The position numbers were made by a program, and so were the translations under genes. 14,180 bases of DNA from NCBI GenBank assembly GCA_018239705.1, contig JAFEGS010000609.1, positions 1-14,180 on the forward strand, in the 5' to 3' direction. This stretch comes from Verrucomicrobiota bacterium (GTDB taxonomy: Bacteria; Chlamydiota; Chlamydiia; Chlamydiales; FEN-1388). The notes beneath the pieces were generated by a model. That model saw only the letters and a program-made list of their open reading frames with translations. It had not been told where the DNA came from and ran no database searches. The first letter of the stretch is position 1. Each line of letters begins with the position of its first letter. Shown here in pieces: positions 6,347-14,024 of this stretch.

Positions 6347-7297
6347 ATGCTCAACAAAATTATTCTGACTGTCATTGGCTTTAGCGCCCTCTTCTTTTGT
6401 TTTTCGATCCTCAGAAAACTGGAGCCTAAAAGCGAGGCAGCTATGAGATACCGCACCCTTACCCCACAAGAAGATCAAATCATTAATAAAAAGGCAACAG
6501 AGCCTCCCGGAAGTGGTGAATATGAAGAGACGCAAGAGCCCGGTGTCTATGTGTGTAAAAAGTGCGATAGCCCACTCTTTCTTTCCTCCGGTAAATTTTC
6601 CTCCCATTGTGGCTGGCCAAGCTTTGATGAGGCGATTCCAGGTGCAGTGGAGCAGAAACCAGACGCCGATGGGCGAAGAGTAGAAATTCTCTGCAAGCAT
6701 TGCGGAGCCCATCTCGGACATGTTTTTGTAGGCGAACATCTGACAGATAAAAATACCCGCTACTGTGTCAATTCACTCTCGATGCTCTTTTTGCCGCTCT
6801 ACACAAAAGAGGGGTATGAACGAGCCATCTTTGCAGGAGGCTGCTTTTGGGGTGTAGAATATCTCATGAAATCAATTCCCGGTGTCATTTCTGTCACATC
6901 GGGCTATACCGGCGGCCATGTGGTAAACCCAACCTATGAAGAGGTCTCTCGTGGCGACACCGGCCATTTCGAAGCGGTCGAGGTTATTTTTGATCCCAAA
7001 AAAACAACCTACGAAGCTATTGCTAAACGTTTTTTTGAAATCCACGACCCCACACAAAGCAATGGGCAGGGTCCCGATATTGGGAGCCAGTACCGCTCTG
7101 CTATCTTCTATCTTTCGCCCGAGCAGAAGGAGACAGCAATAAAGCTCATCGACATCCTGAAAAAACGAGGCTACAACGTAGTGACGCAGGTGCTACCTGC
7201 ACAGCCCTTTTACAGAGCTGAGGAGTACCATCAGCACTACTACGATAAGAGTGGATCGACACCCTATTGCCATGCCCCTGTCAAGCGTTTTGGATAA
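6347..7297 (+). CDS. msrAB: Membrane-anchored bifunctional methionine sulfoxide reductase, MsrB-MsrA fusion
   Basis: A 316-residue enzyme that reduces both methionine sulfoxide epimers. MsrB domain (about 34-150): zinc cysteines C70/C73 and C116/C119, CGWPSF (88-93), and catalytic C140 in RYCVNS. MsrA domain (about 158-312): catalytic C166 in GGCFWG, GYTGG (186-190), GHFEAVEV (206-213), and HDPTQ (233-237). The order MsrB then MsrA is known for bifunctional B/A proteins and is the reverse of the common MsrA-MsrB fusion. An N-terminal hydrophobic segment (about 4-22) points to an exported, membrane-tethered enzyme that repairs envelope proteins. A lipobox is not convincing (LFFC). Start chosen: ATG at 6347 with GGAGGG just upstream and a promoter behind it. 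The 3' end overlaps the convergent permease gene by 17 bases. Confidence 0.93.
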   Translation: MLNKIILTVIGFSALFFCFSILRKLEPKSEAAMRYRTLTPQEDQIINKKATEPPGSGEYEETQEPGVYVCKKCDSPLFLSSGKFSSHCGWPSFDEAIPGAVEQKPDADGRRVEILCKHCGAHLGHVFVGEHLTDKNTRYCVNSLSMLFLPLYTKEGYERAIFAGGCFWGVEYLMKSIPGVISVTSGYTGGHVVNPTYEEVSRGDTGHFEAVEVIFDPKKTTYEAIAKRFFEIHDPTQSNGQGPDIGSQYRSAIFYLSPEQKETAIKLIDILKKRGYNVVTQVLPAQPFYRAEEYHQHYYDKSGSTPYCHAPVKRFG

Positions 7298-8924
7298 GTC
7301 CCTTTTCTTTGAGCCACTGACAGAGGCGCTCTATCTTTTCTACAGAGAGCTCTTGCGTTGAGGCGAGTAGCCCTACCGTCTCTTCCCAGCTCTTTCGTTC
7401 CCACTCGACTGTTTTTGGCCCCTTATCAGGAAGCTGTGCAATATAGAGCGCAAAGGCTTTCTCCGGGTTGCCTCGGCAAAAATCAATGCTTCTCCCGAGC
7501 GCCCTTCGAAGCTTTATGGCTGTCTCTTCCGGAAGGGCCGAACCGACAATGACAAGCTCGTCGTAGTCCGGCATACCAAAATCGGTCACAGAAAAAAAGC
7601 AGGTTTTATACCCAAGCGACTGTAAATGAGCGGGTTCAATATTTTTAAACACGCCATACACCACATCAATTTTTTTTGTAACCAGGCAGCCAATGATGTC
7701 TAGCCCTACATTACGCTTTTCTACCCTTATCGCCATCTGTCTGAGCAGCACATCGAGAGTAGAGGCGCTAAAACCGGAGGCAGAAAAGCCCACCAGACGC
7801 CCTTGCAAGTCGGCCACCTCATCGATGCCGCTTCTTTCCAGACAGAGAAAGCCATTGAGCGGCCGATCGACTATCTTACCCACAATTGAAAACTGATGTC
7901 CATTTGCTATTGCTCGCAAGGTGCGCGGCATGTAGGAGATGGCAAGCTCTGCTTGGCCAGATCCAACAAGCTGCAGCGGATCTACACTATTTGGCTTTAC
8001 TATTTGAATGGGAATCCCCTCTTGGGCAAAAAAGCCCAAGGCATGTCCTGCGTAGAGCGGCACATGGCTCGGATTGGGAGACCAGTCCAGAACAAGGCGT
8101 ACAGACTCTGTAGCAGGCTTTTGCTGGCACCCCACACACGGCAGGAGTAGAGCTAAAAGACCAAGCTGCTTAAGTGAAGTAACAAAACGGTAGAGCCTAT
8201 GGCAGTGTTTCTCAAAAGAGATACCGATCGCGTAGAGGAGTAGGCTCATTCCCACAACGCAGGCGAGTGCAGCAAAAGTCATTTCTAGATCCATCTCCTC
8301 TCTTGTTTCAAAGATGAGCACTCCTAAACCAGATTGCGCACCGGCCCACTCACCGGCCAGTGCCCCAATCCCCGAAATTGCAAGGGCTATTCGCATCCCT
8401 GAAAAAAAGGAGGGCAGCGCATAGGGCAGCTGCAGTTTAAAAAAGATCTGTTTGGGGGTTGCTCCGTGAATTAAAAAATATTCTACTATGTGTTCAGGTG
8501 CAGCCGCAAGCCCTCTATAGATCCCAAGTGTCAGAGGGAAAACGACCATAAGGGCTGTTGGAACGACAATGGCCGTATAGGACCAGCCAAACCACAAAAG
8601 CATGAGTGGTGCAAGCGTAAAGGAGGGAAGGCACTGCAGCACAACAAAAAGGCCCTGCACGCATGTCCCTACTGTTTGCCACTGCCTCATGGCCCATGCA
8701 AGCGGAAATGATACTGCGCATCCGAGTAGGAGCGCCCCCACCATCTCTTGGATCGTCGTCCCGGCATGAAACATCAGGCGGTCAAATCGCTGAATAAAGG
8801 CCTCTATAATACCTGTAGGAGGCGGCAGCAAAATCGATAATCCCGTAAAGCTACGGCTTACATACTCCCAAAGGCTAAAAAGGACAAGGAACACCAACGA
8901 AAGAGTCAAAACTTGGCGAGACAT
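7281..8924 (-). CDS. ABC importer permease fused to NMT1/THI5-like substrate-binding domain
   Basis: A 547-residue fusion. Residues 1-250 are a binding-protein-dependent permease with about six membrane segments and an EAA-type loop (about 147-172, EYFLIHGATPKQIFFKLQLP). A hydrophobic stretch (253-265) leads to a cysteine in LPCVGC (C263, C266), resembling a lipobox or a last membrane segment. From about 275 comes an NMT1/THI5-type periplasmic binding domain, starting LVLDWSPNPSHVPLYAGHAL and GFFAQEGI. The family binds thiamine pyrimidine precursors (hydroxymethylpyrimidine or its formylamino relative), but nitrate, taurine and other ligands occur, so the substrate is uncertain. Start: GGAGG 7 bases before an ATG that shares one base with the stop of the ATPase gene (TGATG), so translation is probably coupled. 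Normally the two halves are separate genes. I saw no frameshift; the fusion looks genuine. Confidence 0.88.
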   Translation of the reverse strand: MSRQVLTLSLVFLVLFSLWEYVSRSFTGLSILLPPPTGIIEAFIQRFDRLMFHAGTTIQEMVGALLLGCAVSFPLAWAMRQWQTVGTCVQGLFVVLQCLPSFTLAPLMLLWFGWSYTAIVVPTALMVVFPLTLGIYRGLAAAPEHIVEYFLIHGATPKQIFFKLQLPYALPSFFSGMRIALAISGIGALAGEWAGAQSGLGVLIFETREEMDLEMTFAALACVVGMSLLLYAIGISFEKHCHRLYRFVTSLKQLGLLALLLPCVGCQQKPATESVRLVLDWSPNPSHVPLYAGHALGFFAQEGIPIQIVKPNSVDPLQLVGSGQAELAISYMPRTLRAIANGHQFSIVGKIVDRPLNGFLCLERSGIDEVADLQGRLVGFSASGFSASTLDVLLRQMAIRVEKRNVGLDIIGCLVTKKIDVVYGVFKNIEPAHLQSLGYKTCFFSVTDFGMPDYDELVIVGSALPEETAIKLRRALGRSIDFCRGNPEKAFALYIAQLPDKGPKTVEWERKSWEETVGLLASTQELSVEKIERLCQWLKEKGLIQNA

Positions 8925-9679
8925 CAGAGGACCTCCAATTTTGCAAAGGGGTGAAAACCGGCAAACTGGTGACGAATTGCCTCCTGTATAGCCATTTGTG
9001 CATGGGGGCAGGCACGCACAGCATCATCGATTGGCCACTCTTGTATGATACTTTCAGAGAGAAAGACCACTCGATCAGAAAGGTAGCAGGCATCGCGAAA
9101 ATCGTGTGTGACGAACAAAACGGTCTTCTCTTTTTCTCGGACAAGGCGTCGAATAATGGCAAACAGTGCCGTCCGCAGATGCACGTCGAGTGAGCAAAAG
9201 GGTTCGTCGAGAAGCAATATAGGTTTGTTACTGAGAAGCACTCTTGCCAGACAGACAAGCTTACACATCCCCCCTGAGAGCTTGTCCGGGAATGCAGCCA
9301 GGTAGTCGCCTAGACCCACCTCACAGAGAAGCTCTTTGGCAGCTTGCTCGTCGTAGCTCTTCTGGCAGGGACCAAGCTCCATAGGTAGTAGCACATTTTC
9401 TAATACCGTACGCCACGGAAGTAGCGAGTCCTTCTGCGACATGTAGGCAATGCAGCTCTGTACAGGCACTTGAACGCCGTCATGAAAGGCCTGTAGAGAG
9501 CCGTTTTGCAGAGGCAAAGCTCCGGCAATGAGTTTGAGAAGTGTCGTTTTTCCTATCCCGTATGGCCCTACAAGGGTAGTAATTTCAGATGTGTGCAGAC
9601 GAAGAGAAAGCCCAGCGAGTAAAGAGTGCCGCGAATATCCAAACGAGACTTGATCGAGAGCAAGAACTAAAGTTGACAT
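8924..9679 (-). CDS. ABC importer ATP-binding protein (NitT/TauT/ThiZ-like)
   Basis: A 251-residue nucleotide-binding subunit that powers the fused permease/binding protein encoded directly downstream (TGATG overlap). Motifs: Walker A GPYGIGKTT (38-46); Q-loop YMSQKD with Q82; signature LSGGM (134-138), which continues CKLVCLAR where RQRVAIAR is usual; Walker B ILLLDEP (154-160); D-loop SLD (163-165); H-loop THD with H192. The segment LLPWRTVLENVLLPME (86-101) is typical of the nitrate/sulfonate/thiamine-precursor importer class. The start ATG has no ribosome-binding site. An in-frame TAG lies four codons upstream, and TATACT lies just before the ATG, so a very short or leaderless mRNA is possible. 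No TPP riboswitch signature is visible upstream. Confidence 0.92.
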   Translation of the reverse strand: MSTLVLALDQVSFGYSRHSLLAGLSLRLHTSEITTLVGPYGIGKTTLLKLIAGALPLQNGSLQAFHDGVQVPVQSCIAYMSQKDSLLPWRTVLENVLLPMELGPCQKSYDEQAAKELLCEVGLGDYLAAFPDKLSGGMCKLVCLARVLLSNKPILLLDEPFCSLDVHLRTALFAIIRRLVREKEKTVLFVTHDFRDACYLSDRVVFLSESIIQEWPIDDAVRACPHAQMAIQEAIRHQFAGFHPFAKLEVL

Positions 9680-9779
9680 GCTAGTATACTATGTTTTCGA
9701 AAGATGATATCTCTATTTTTGATTCTCCTCTACAAAAAATTGCAGCTCTTCCAACTTCTTGCTTTGTATGCATATTTTT

Positions 9780-9845
9780 TGTCTACATTTTTTGGAACGA
9801 AAAAGTGTGATATTTCACACTTTTTCGTTCCAAAAAATGTAAACA
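9780..9845. promoter_or_regulatory. Long near-perfect palindrome (31-bp arms, 27 bp perfect) before the second ATPase gene
   Basis: Bases 9784-9810 and 9815-9841 are exact reverse complements over 27 bp with a 4-base loop (TATT). Allowing one mismatch (9783/9842) the arms extend to 9780 and 9845. Each arm is itself an imperfect palindrome: ACATTTTTT with AAAAAGTGT on the left, and ACACTTTTT with AAAAAATGT on the right. The element can therefore be read as two tandem operator sites about 31 bp apart (three helical turns). It lies in a divergent spacer, so it terminates no incoming gene. The right arm ends 21 bases before the ATG at 9863. Confidence 0.85.
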
Positions 9846-9862
9846 CAAGATAAAATGGAATC

Positions 9863-11176
9863 ATGAACCGCAAAATCATGCAAAGTCTTCGTGACTGGAA
9901 AAATCAATCAAAAAGAAAGCCTCTGCTCCTTATGGGTGCAAGACAGGTTGGCAAAACCTTTGTTTTAAAGCAGTTTGGACAAAGCGAATATAAGAACACT
10001 GTCTATGTAAACTTTGAAAACAACCCAAGGCTCTGCCAGCTATTTGAGGCAAGCCTCTCCCCAGAGATCATTCTGAGGTCTTTATCGATTGAGATGAATA
10101 CTGAAATTATTGAGGGTGAAACTCTCATTTTTTTCGATGAGGTTCAAGAATGCCCTAACGCACTCAATAGCCTTAAGTATTTCTGTGAAAACGCTCCCAA
10201 TCAGCACATCCTAGCCGCAGGCTCTCTGCTCGGAGTCAAACTGGCACACACAAAGGGATTTCCAGTGGGAAAGGTCCAGTTTTTAACACTGTTTCCCTTG
10301 AGTTTTTTGGAATTTCTTGAGGCACTTCACGAAGATCGATTGAAGGATTTTTTCGAAGAGATTCACCGTCCCGAACCATTGCCACCCAATCTCCATGAAA
10401 AATTATTAGGGCATTTTAAAGAATACCTTTTCGTTGGAGGCATGCCTGAAGCTGTTGCAACATATATTGACTCTCGAGATTTACTAAAAGTTAGAGCAGT
10501 TCAAGAAGCCATTTTAAATGCTTATAGTTTAGATTTTGCCAAACATGCCCCTAAAGAACAGATCATGAAAATCAATCAGGTATGGGGATCGATTCCAAAC
10601 CAACTCGCCAAAGAAAATAAAAAATTTATTTATTCAGTTTTGCGAGAAGGCGCACGAGCAAAAGAGTTTGAAGTTGCCATACAGTGGCTTATGGAAGCTG
10701 GCCTGATACATAAAACCTCTCTTATCAGCACTCCAAAAACGCCCCTATCAGCCTATGCGGACCCTCATGCATTTAAAGTATATCTCGTGGATGTCGGGCT
10801 GCTTGGCGCAATGTCTCACCTATCACCAAAGACAATTCTTTATGAAAATGAACTCTTTCAAGAATTTCGAGGAGCAATTACGGAAAATTATATTGCTCAA
10901 GAACTAGTCCATTGCCATTATCCTCTTTATTATTGGGCAAGCGAAGGAAAAGCAGAAGTAGATTTCATTCTTGAACAAGAGGGTAATATTTTTCCTTTTG
11001 AAGTTAAGTCAGGTAATTCCTCCAAGAAAAAAAGCCTTCGAGTCTATGGCGATCATTACAGCCCCAAGCTGCTCATCAGAACCTCTCCGATGAATCTCAG
11101 ACTAGATGGCGATGTTCTCAACTGCCCACTTTATCTCGTTGAAAACCTACAAAGACTTTTGGTAAATTTCGTGTAA
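9863..11176 (+). CDS. Solitary AAA_14 ATPase with C-terminal DUF4143 nuclease-like domain
   Basis: A 437-residue protein. N-terminal AAA_14 ATPase: Walker A GARQVGKT (25-32); Walker B LIFFDEVQ (88-95); sensor-like AAGSLLG (118-124); FPLSFLEFLEAL (144-155); and YLFVGGMPEAV (188-198). C-terminal DUF4143 region: VYLVDVGLLGAM (306-317), ENYIAQEL (341-348), and a complete PD-(D/E)XK-like set EVDFIL (D367) and FEVKSG (E380-x-K382). Unlike the ATPase at 522-1943, it keeps the catalytic lysine. The family is widespread, patchy and often solitary; its function is not established. A defence, mobile-element or toxin-like role is inference. The ATG has only GGA 4 bases upstream, and a TAAAAT box (9851-9856) may put the transcript start at or near the ATG. 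A long palindrome directly upstream suggests tight regulation. Confidence 0.87.
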   Translation: MNRKIMQSLRDWKNQSKRKPLLLMGARQVGKTFVLKQFGQSEYKNTVYVNFENNPRLCQLFEASLSPEIILRSLSIEMNTEIIEGETLIFFDEVQECPNALNSLKYFCENAPNQHILAAGSLLGVKLAHTKGFPVGKVQFLTLFPLSFLEFLEALHEDRLKDFFEEIHRPEPLPPNLHEKLLGHFKEYLFVGGMPEAVATYIDSRDLLKVRAVQEAILNAYSLDFAKHAPKEQIMKINQVWGSIPNQLAKENKKFIYSVLREGARAKEFEVAIQWLMEAGLIHKTSLISTPKTPLSAYADPHAFKVYLVDVGLLGAMSHLSPKTILYENELFQEFRGAITENYIAQELVHCHYPLYYWASEGKAEVDFILEQEGNIFPFEVKSGNSSKKKSLRVYGDHYSPKLLIRTSPMNLRLDGDVLNCPLYLVENLQRLLVNFV

Positions 11177-11190
11177 ACCCATAAACTCGC

Positions 11191-11219
11191 GTTACAAAAA
11201 ATTGCACATTACCTATACT
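11191..11219 (+). promoter_or_regulatory. Putative promoter of the M24 peptidase gene
   Basis: GTTACA (11191-11196), a 17-base spacer, then TATACT (11214-11219). A transcript start near 11226 would leave a 25-base leader carrying GTAGGTAA before the TTG start at 11251. The site lies in the 74-base spacer after the ATPase gene, so the two genes need not be cotranscribed. Confidence 0.5.
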
Positions 11220-11250
11220 GCCCAATTGCTAAACCTGTAGGTAATCAGAA

Positions 11251-12438
11251 TTGGAAAAAAAGCAATTCCCTCTCGCACAAATCCAAAAGCTCCTCGCCCT
11301 ACAGGATGTTGACGGCTGGCTACTGTACGATTTTCGCTGCCACAACACTATTGCAATTGAATTTTTGAATATCGATCCCGAACTACTCCTCTCTCGCCGC
11401 TTTTTCTACTGGATCCCAAAGAGCGGCACACCTACCAAAATTGTCCACAAGATCGAATCAGAAGCCCTTGCCCATCTGCCGGGCGAGGCAATCTCTTATG
11501 AAAGCTGGCAAAGCCTCGAAGATGCTGTAAACCTGACCCTCAAGGGACAAAAGCGCATATGCATGGAGCACTCCCCCAAAGGGGCACTTCCGGTAATTGC
11601 AAAGCTCGATGCAGGAACTTACGAATGGCTATCTGACAAGGGAATAGCAGTAGTAAGCTCATGGCCAATTGTACAGCATTTCATCGCCCACTGGACAGAT
11701 ACACAAGCTGAGGACCACAGGCAGGCTTCAAAACTGCTCATCGATGCCTATAGAGGCACATGGGAACTTATAAAAGAATCTTTTACAGAAAAAAGAGCAC
11801 TCTCTGAACTTGACCTTCAGCAGCATATACTCGACTTTTTCACAAAAGAGCAGCTGAGAGCCTGCCACCCTCCTATCGTTGCTATGGGATGTAATAGCGC
11901 CCTTCCCCACTATGCACCTACAAAAACAGCCATTACTCCGGATAGCCTTCTCCTGATCGACCTCTGGGCAAAAAAGAGCACTCCTTTTGCGCCCTATGCC
12001 GATATCACCCAGGTTGCCTATCTTGGAAAAAAGCCGCCTGCCCAGATGACAGAGGTGTATGGGCTTGTCTTGAAGGCCCAAGATGCCGCCATCGACTACC
12101 TGCAAAAGAAAGTACAAAGCGGGCAAGAGGTAATGGGCTTTGAGCTCGACGATGTGTGTCGATCGGTCATCCGGCAAGGCGGCTACGCAGATCAGTTTGT
12201 CCATCGGACAGGCCACAATATCCACACCGATCTGCATGGTCCCGGACCAAATATCGATAACTTTGAAACGCACGATACCCGTCCGCTCATGCCGCGCACC
12301 TGCTACTCTATTGAACCGGGCATCTATTTGCCGGGATTGTTTGGCATTCGCCTTGAATGCAATATCTTTATTAAAGAAGATAATACTGTTGAAGTAACAG
12401 GAAAATCTCTTCCAAATCTTCCTTGTATATCAAATTAG
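11251..12438 (+). CDS. M24-family metallopeptidase (Xaa-Pro aminopeptidase/dipeptidase-like)
   Basis: A 395-residue cytoplasmic enzyme. The N-terminal creatinase-like lobe spans about 1-150. The C-terminal pita-bread catalytic domain has all five expected metal ligands: D237 (LLIDLW), D251 (YADITQ), H322 (RTGHNI), E355 (YSIEPGIY) and E369 (RLECNI). H220 (ALPHYAP) fits the usual proton-shuttle position. Family role: metal-dependent removal of an N-terminal residue next to proline, or cleavage of Xaa-Pro dipeptides. Which of the two cannot be read here. Start: a TTG, chosen because TAGGT lies about 8 bases upstream, a promoter fits, and MEKKQFPLAQIQKLLALQ matches the family start. An N-terminal extension from another codon is possible but not supported. 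The next gene starts 74 bases downstream. Confidence 0.9.
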   Translation: MEKKQFPLAQIQKLLALQDVDGWLLYDFRCHNTIAIEFLNIDPELLLSRRFFYWIPKSGTPTKIVHKIESEALAHLPGEAISYESWQSLEDAVNLTLKGQKRICMEHSPKGALPVIAKLDAGTYEWLSDKGIAVVSSWPIVQHFIAHWTDTQAEDHRQASKLLIDAYRGTWELIKESFTEKRALSELDLQQHILDFFTKEQLRACHPPIVAMGCNSALPHYAPTKTAITPDSLLLIDLWAKKSTPFAPYADITQVAYLGKKPPAQMTEVYGLVLKAQDAAIDYLQKKVQSGQEVMGFELDDVCRSVIRQGGYADQFVHRTGHNIHTDLHGPGPNIDNFETHDTRPLMPRTCYSIEPGIYLPGLFGIRLECNIFIKEDNTVEVTGKSLPNLPCISN

Positions 12439-12454
12439 ACAATTTAGTTTTGCC

Positions 12455-12483
12455 TTGTATTTAATTTAATAAATAATTACAAT
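12455..12483 (+). promoter_or_regulatory. Putative promoter of the triplicated membrane protein gene
   Basis: TTGTAT (12455-12460), a 17-base spacer, then TACAAT (12478-12483), in an unusually AT-rich spacer. The transcript would start near 12490, 23 bases before the ATG, with GAGG as ribosome-binding site. A 9-bp inverted repeat, TATTTAATT (12458-12466) with AATTAAATA (12491-12499), brackets the -10 region and could be an operator or chance in AT-rich DNA. Confidence 0.42.
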
Positions 12484-12512
12484 ATTTTTTAATTAAATAA
12501 AACGAGGTAATC

Positions 12513-14024
12513 ATGCTTTTTATTAATACAGCGATAGAACGTCCCGATTGGTGGAAACAAGAAGAAAATAATCACATAGACGACATCTTTGTAAATGAAG
12601 AAAGTTTACCAACAGCGCGTACAAAGCAGCTTATGGTAGCTGGATCAACACTTGCAACATTGGGAGTAGCGCTCATTCGAGATCCGGATGATAAGAGCAG
12701 TAAAGTAGGCTATGTGTACCTTGCTAATTTCAGCACGCAGACACTAAAACGAGTGGCCATACCGCAGCTTCCGATCATTCCTCGTGCTATTTTGTATCCG
12801 GCTATTATGGGAGCTGCCTTTGGTCTTAAAGCGACAAGTGAAGTGGGCAGCCGGCTATTTCCCTTTTTGAGTGGTTTGCCTGTCAAATTGGCATCAAATG
12901 ATATAGCAATATATCTTAAACGGGCGAATAGAACAGAAGAAGAGGATGACGATGACAGCGATGATGAAGGAAATGATGAGTGCAACCTCTGGATTTGCTC
13001 TAAAGAAGGTGAATATGGGTATATTGAAGAAAAAATAGAGACCACGCTAAAACCAATTCTTGCTTGCCTTCAGGATGAAAATGGAAAACCCTACTTGAGT
13101 ACAAGAGTAGGTATTACAGCACTGGCAGTTATCCTTGCACTGGGCACTAACGTGCTTGTGCCTGGCTCTTTTGCTAGCTATTGCATGATGTGCTTAATGC
13201 GTAAAGTGCTTAAACCCGTCATCATGCCTACACCGCTTATTCCTCGATATCTTGTGCATGCAGCTCTCTTAGGTAGCACAGCATTTTGTGATTACAGTGG
13301 ACTCGTTTCATTGCCTATAAAGGTCTTCCCTGCTGTCTGCGATTTATCCTTTAGCTTTCTCACGCTCGATGTAAAAAAGGGAATGAAGGGTGAATTTCGT
13401 AGTAATGCGTGGTGTTATAACGGTGAGTGTGGAGAGGTGCAACAAGAGGGCGAAGTAGAAGCTGAAGAAACCAGTGAAAAGGTTCCACCAAGCACATGGA
13501 AACAGGGAGCTACGATAATAACAACTTTTGCGGCAACAGTACTCTCCTATATCTACTTGCCAAATTCGTTGACACCTCTACTTGCAACAGATCTTTTCGC
13601 CGGCTCTATAAAACCGGTCATAAAGCGTGTGGCGCAGCTTCCACGGTATGGCCTGCTTGCAGCCGCTACTGGGGCCGGATATGCCGTTCAGGCATTTACA
13701 GATGTTCACGCCGGCACAATCATGGCTAGTCTTACAGCAAAATCTGCATTGGCTACTCTCAGGATGTGGACAATAGGTAAACAACCTGCCTCCTGCCTTC
13801 CCACTTCCTGGAACCCCGTAACATGGTTCTGCCCTCCAGAAAAGGAGAAGAAAAACAAAGTCGAAGAGCTATTGCCAGGCGAAGAAGATCTCATAGCCAG
13901 TGATGAATTGGATGAGCTCCTGGATCTTAGTTTCGAAGTTAATTCCGGAGAGGAAGTAGAAGTCAGTGATTCTGAATTGCTGAGTATCCTGATTAAGCCT
14001 AGAGACAGCAAAGAGGAGATCTAA
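12513..14024 (+). CDS. Unrecognised membrane protein built from three diverged ~95-residue repeats
   Basis: A 503-residue protein that I do not recognise. Three units (about 36-136, 197-288 and 329-421) share a pattern: a hydrophobic helix starting near G44, G200 or G332; then, 34-35 residues later, LKRV (78-81), LKPV (233-236) or IKPV (366-369); then PR 11-12 residues on (IIPRA, LIPRY, QLPRY); then a hydrophobic stretch such as ILYPAIMGAAFGL or LLAAATGAGYAV. Linkers between units are acidic (TEEEDDDDSDDEGNDE at 141-156; EGEVEAEETSE at 312-322), and the tail (450-503) is strongly acidic. There is no N-terminal signal peptide. Paired hydrophobic segments without a signal peptide recall chlamydial inclusion-membrane (Inc) proteins, but that link is inference. 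Start: GAGG 6 bases before the ATG. The stop overlaps the convergent gene at the right edge by 4 bases. Confidence 0.75.
   Translation: MLFINTAIERPDWWKQEENNHIDDIFVNEESLPTARTKQLMVAGSTLATLGVALIRDPDDKSSKVGYVYLANFSTQTLKRVAIPQLPIIPRAILYPAIMGAAFGLKATSEVGSRLFPFLSGLPVKLASNDIAIYLKRANRTEEEDDDDSDDEGNDECNLWICSKEGEYGYIEEKIETTLKPILACLQDENGKPYLSTRVGITALAVILALGTNVLVPGSFASYCMMCLMRKVLKPVIMPTPLIPRYLVHAALLGSTAFCDYSGLVSLPIKVFPAVCDLSFSFLTLDVKKGMKGEFRSNAWCYNGECGEVQQEGEVEAEETSEKVPPSTWKQGATIITTFAATVLSYIYLPNSLTPLLATDLFAGSIKPVIKRVAQLPRYGLLAAATGAGYAVQAFTDVHAGTIMASLTAKSALATLRMWTIGKQPASCLPTSWNPVTWFCPPEKEKKNKVEELLPGEEDLIASDELDELLDLSFEVNSGEEVEVSDSELLSILIKPRDSKEEI

Noticed and set aside
9680..9780. TPP riboswitch before the possible thiamine-precursor importer
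   Set aside because: I searched the minus strand for the conserved CUGAGA and ACCUGA boxes and saw neither, and the spacer is short.
9780..9845. Long palindrome as a transcription terminator
   Set aside because: Both neighbouring genes start here and diverge, so no transcript arrives that would need terminating. The T-rich stretches lie inside the arms rather than after the stem.
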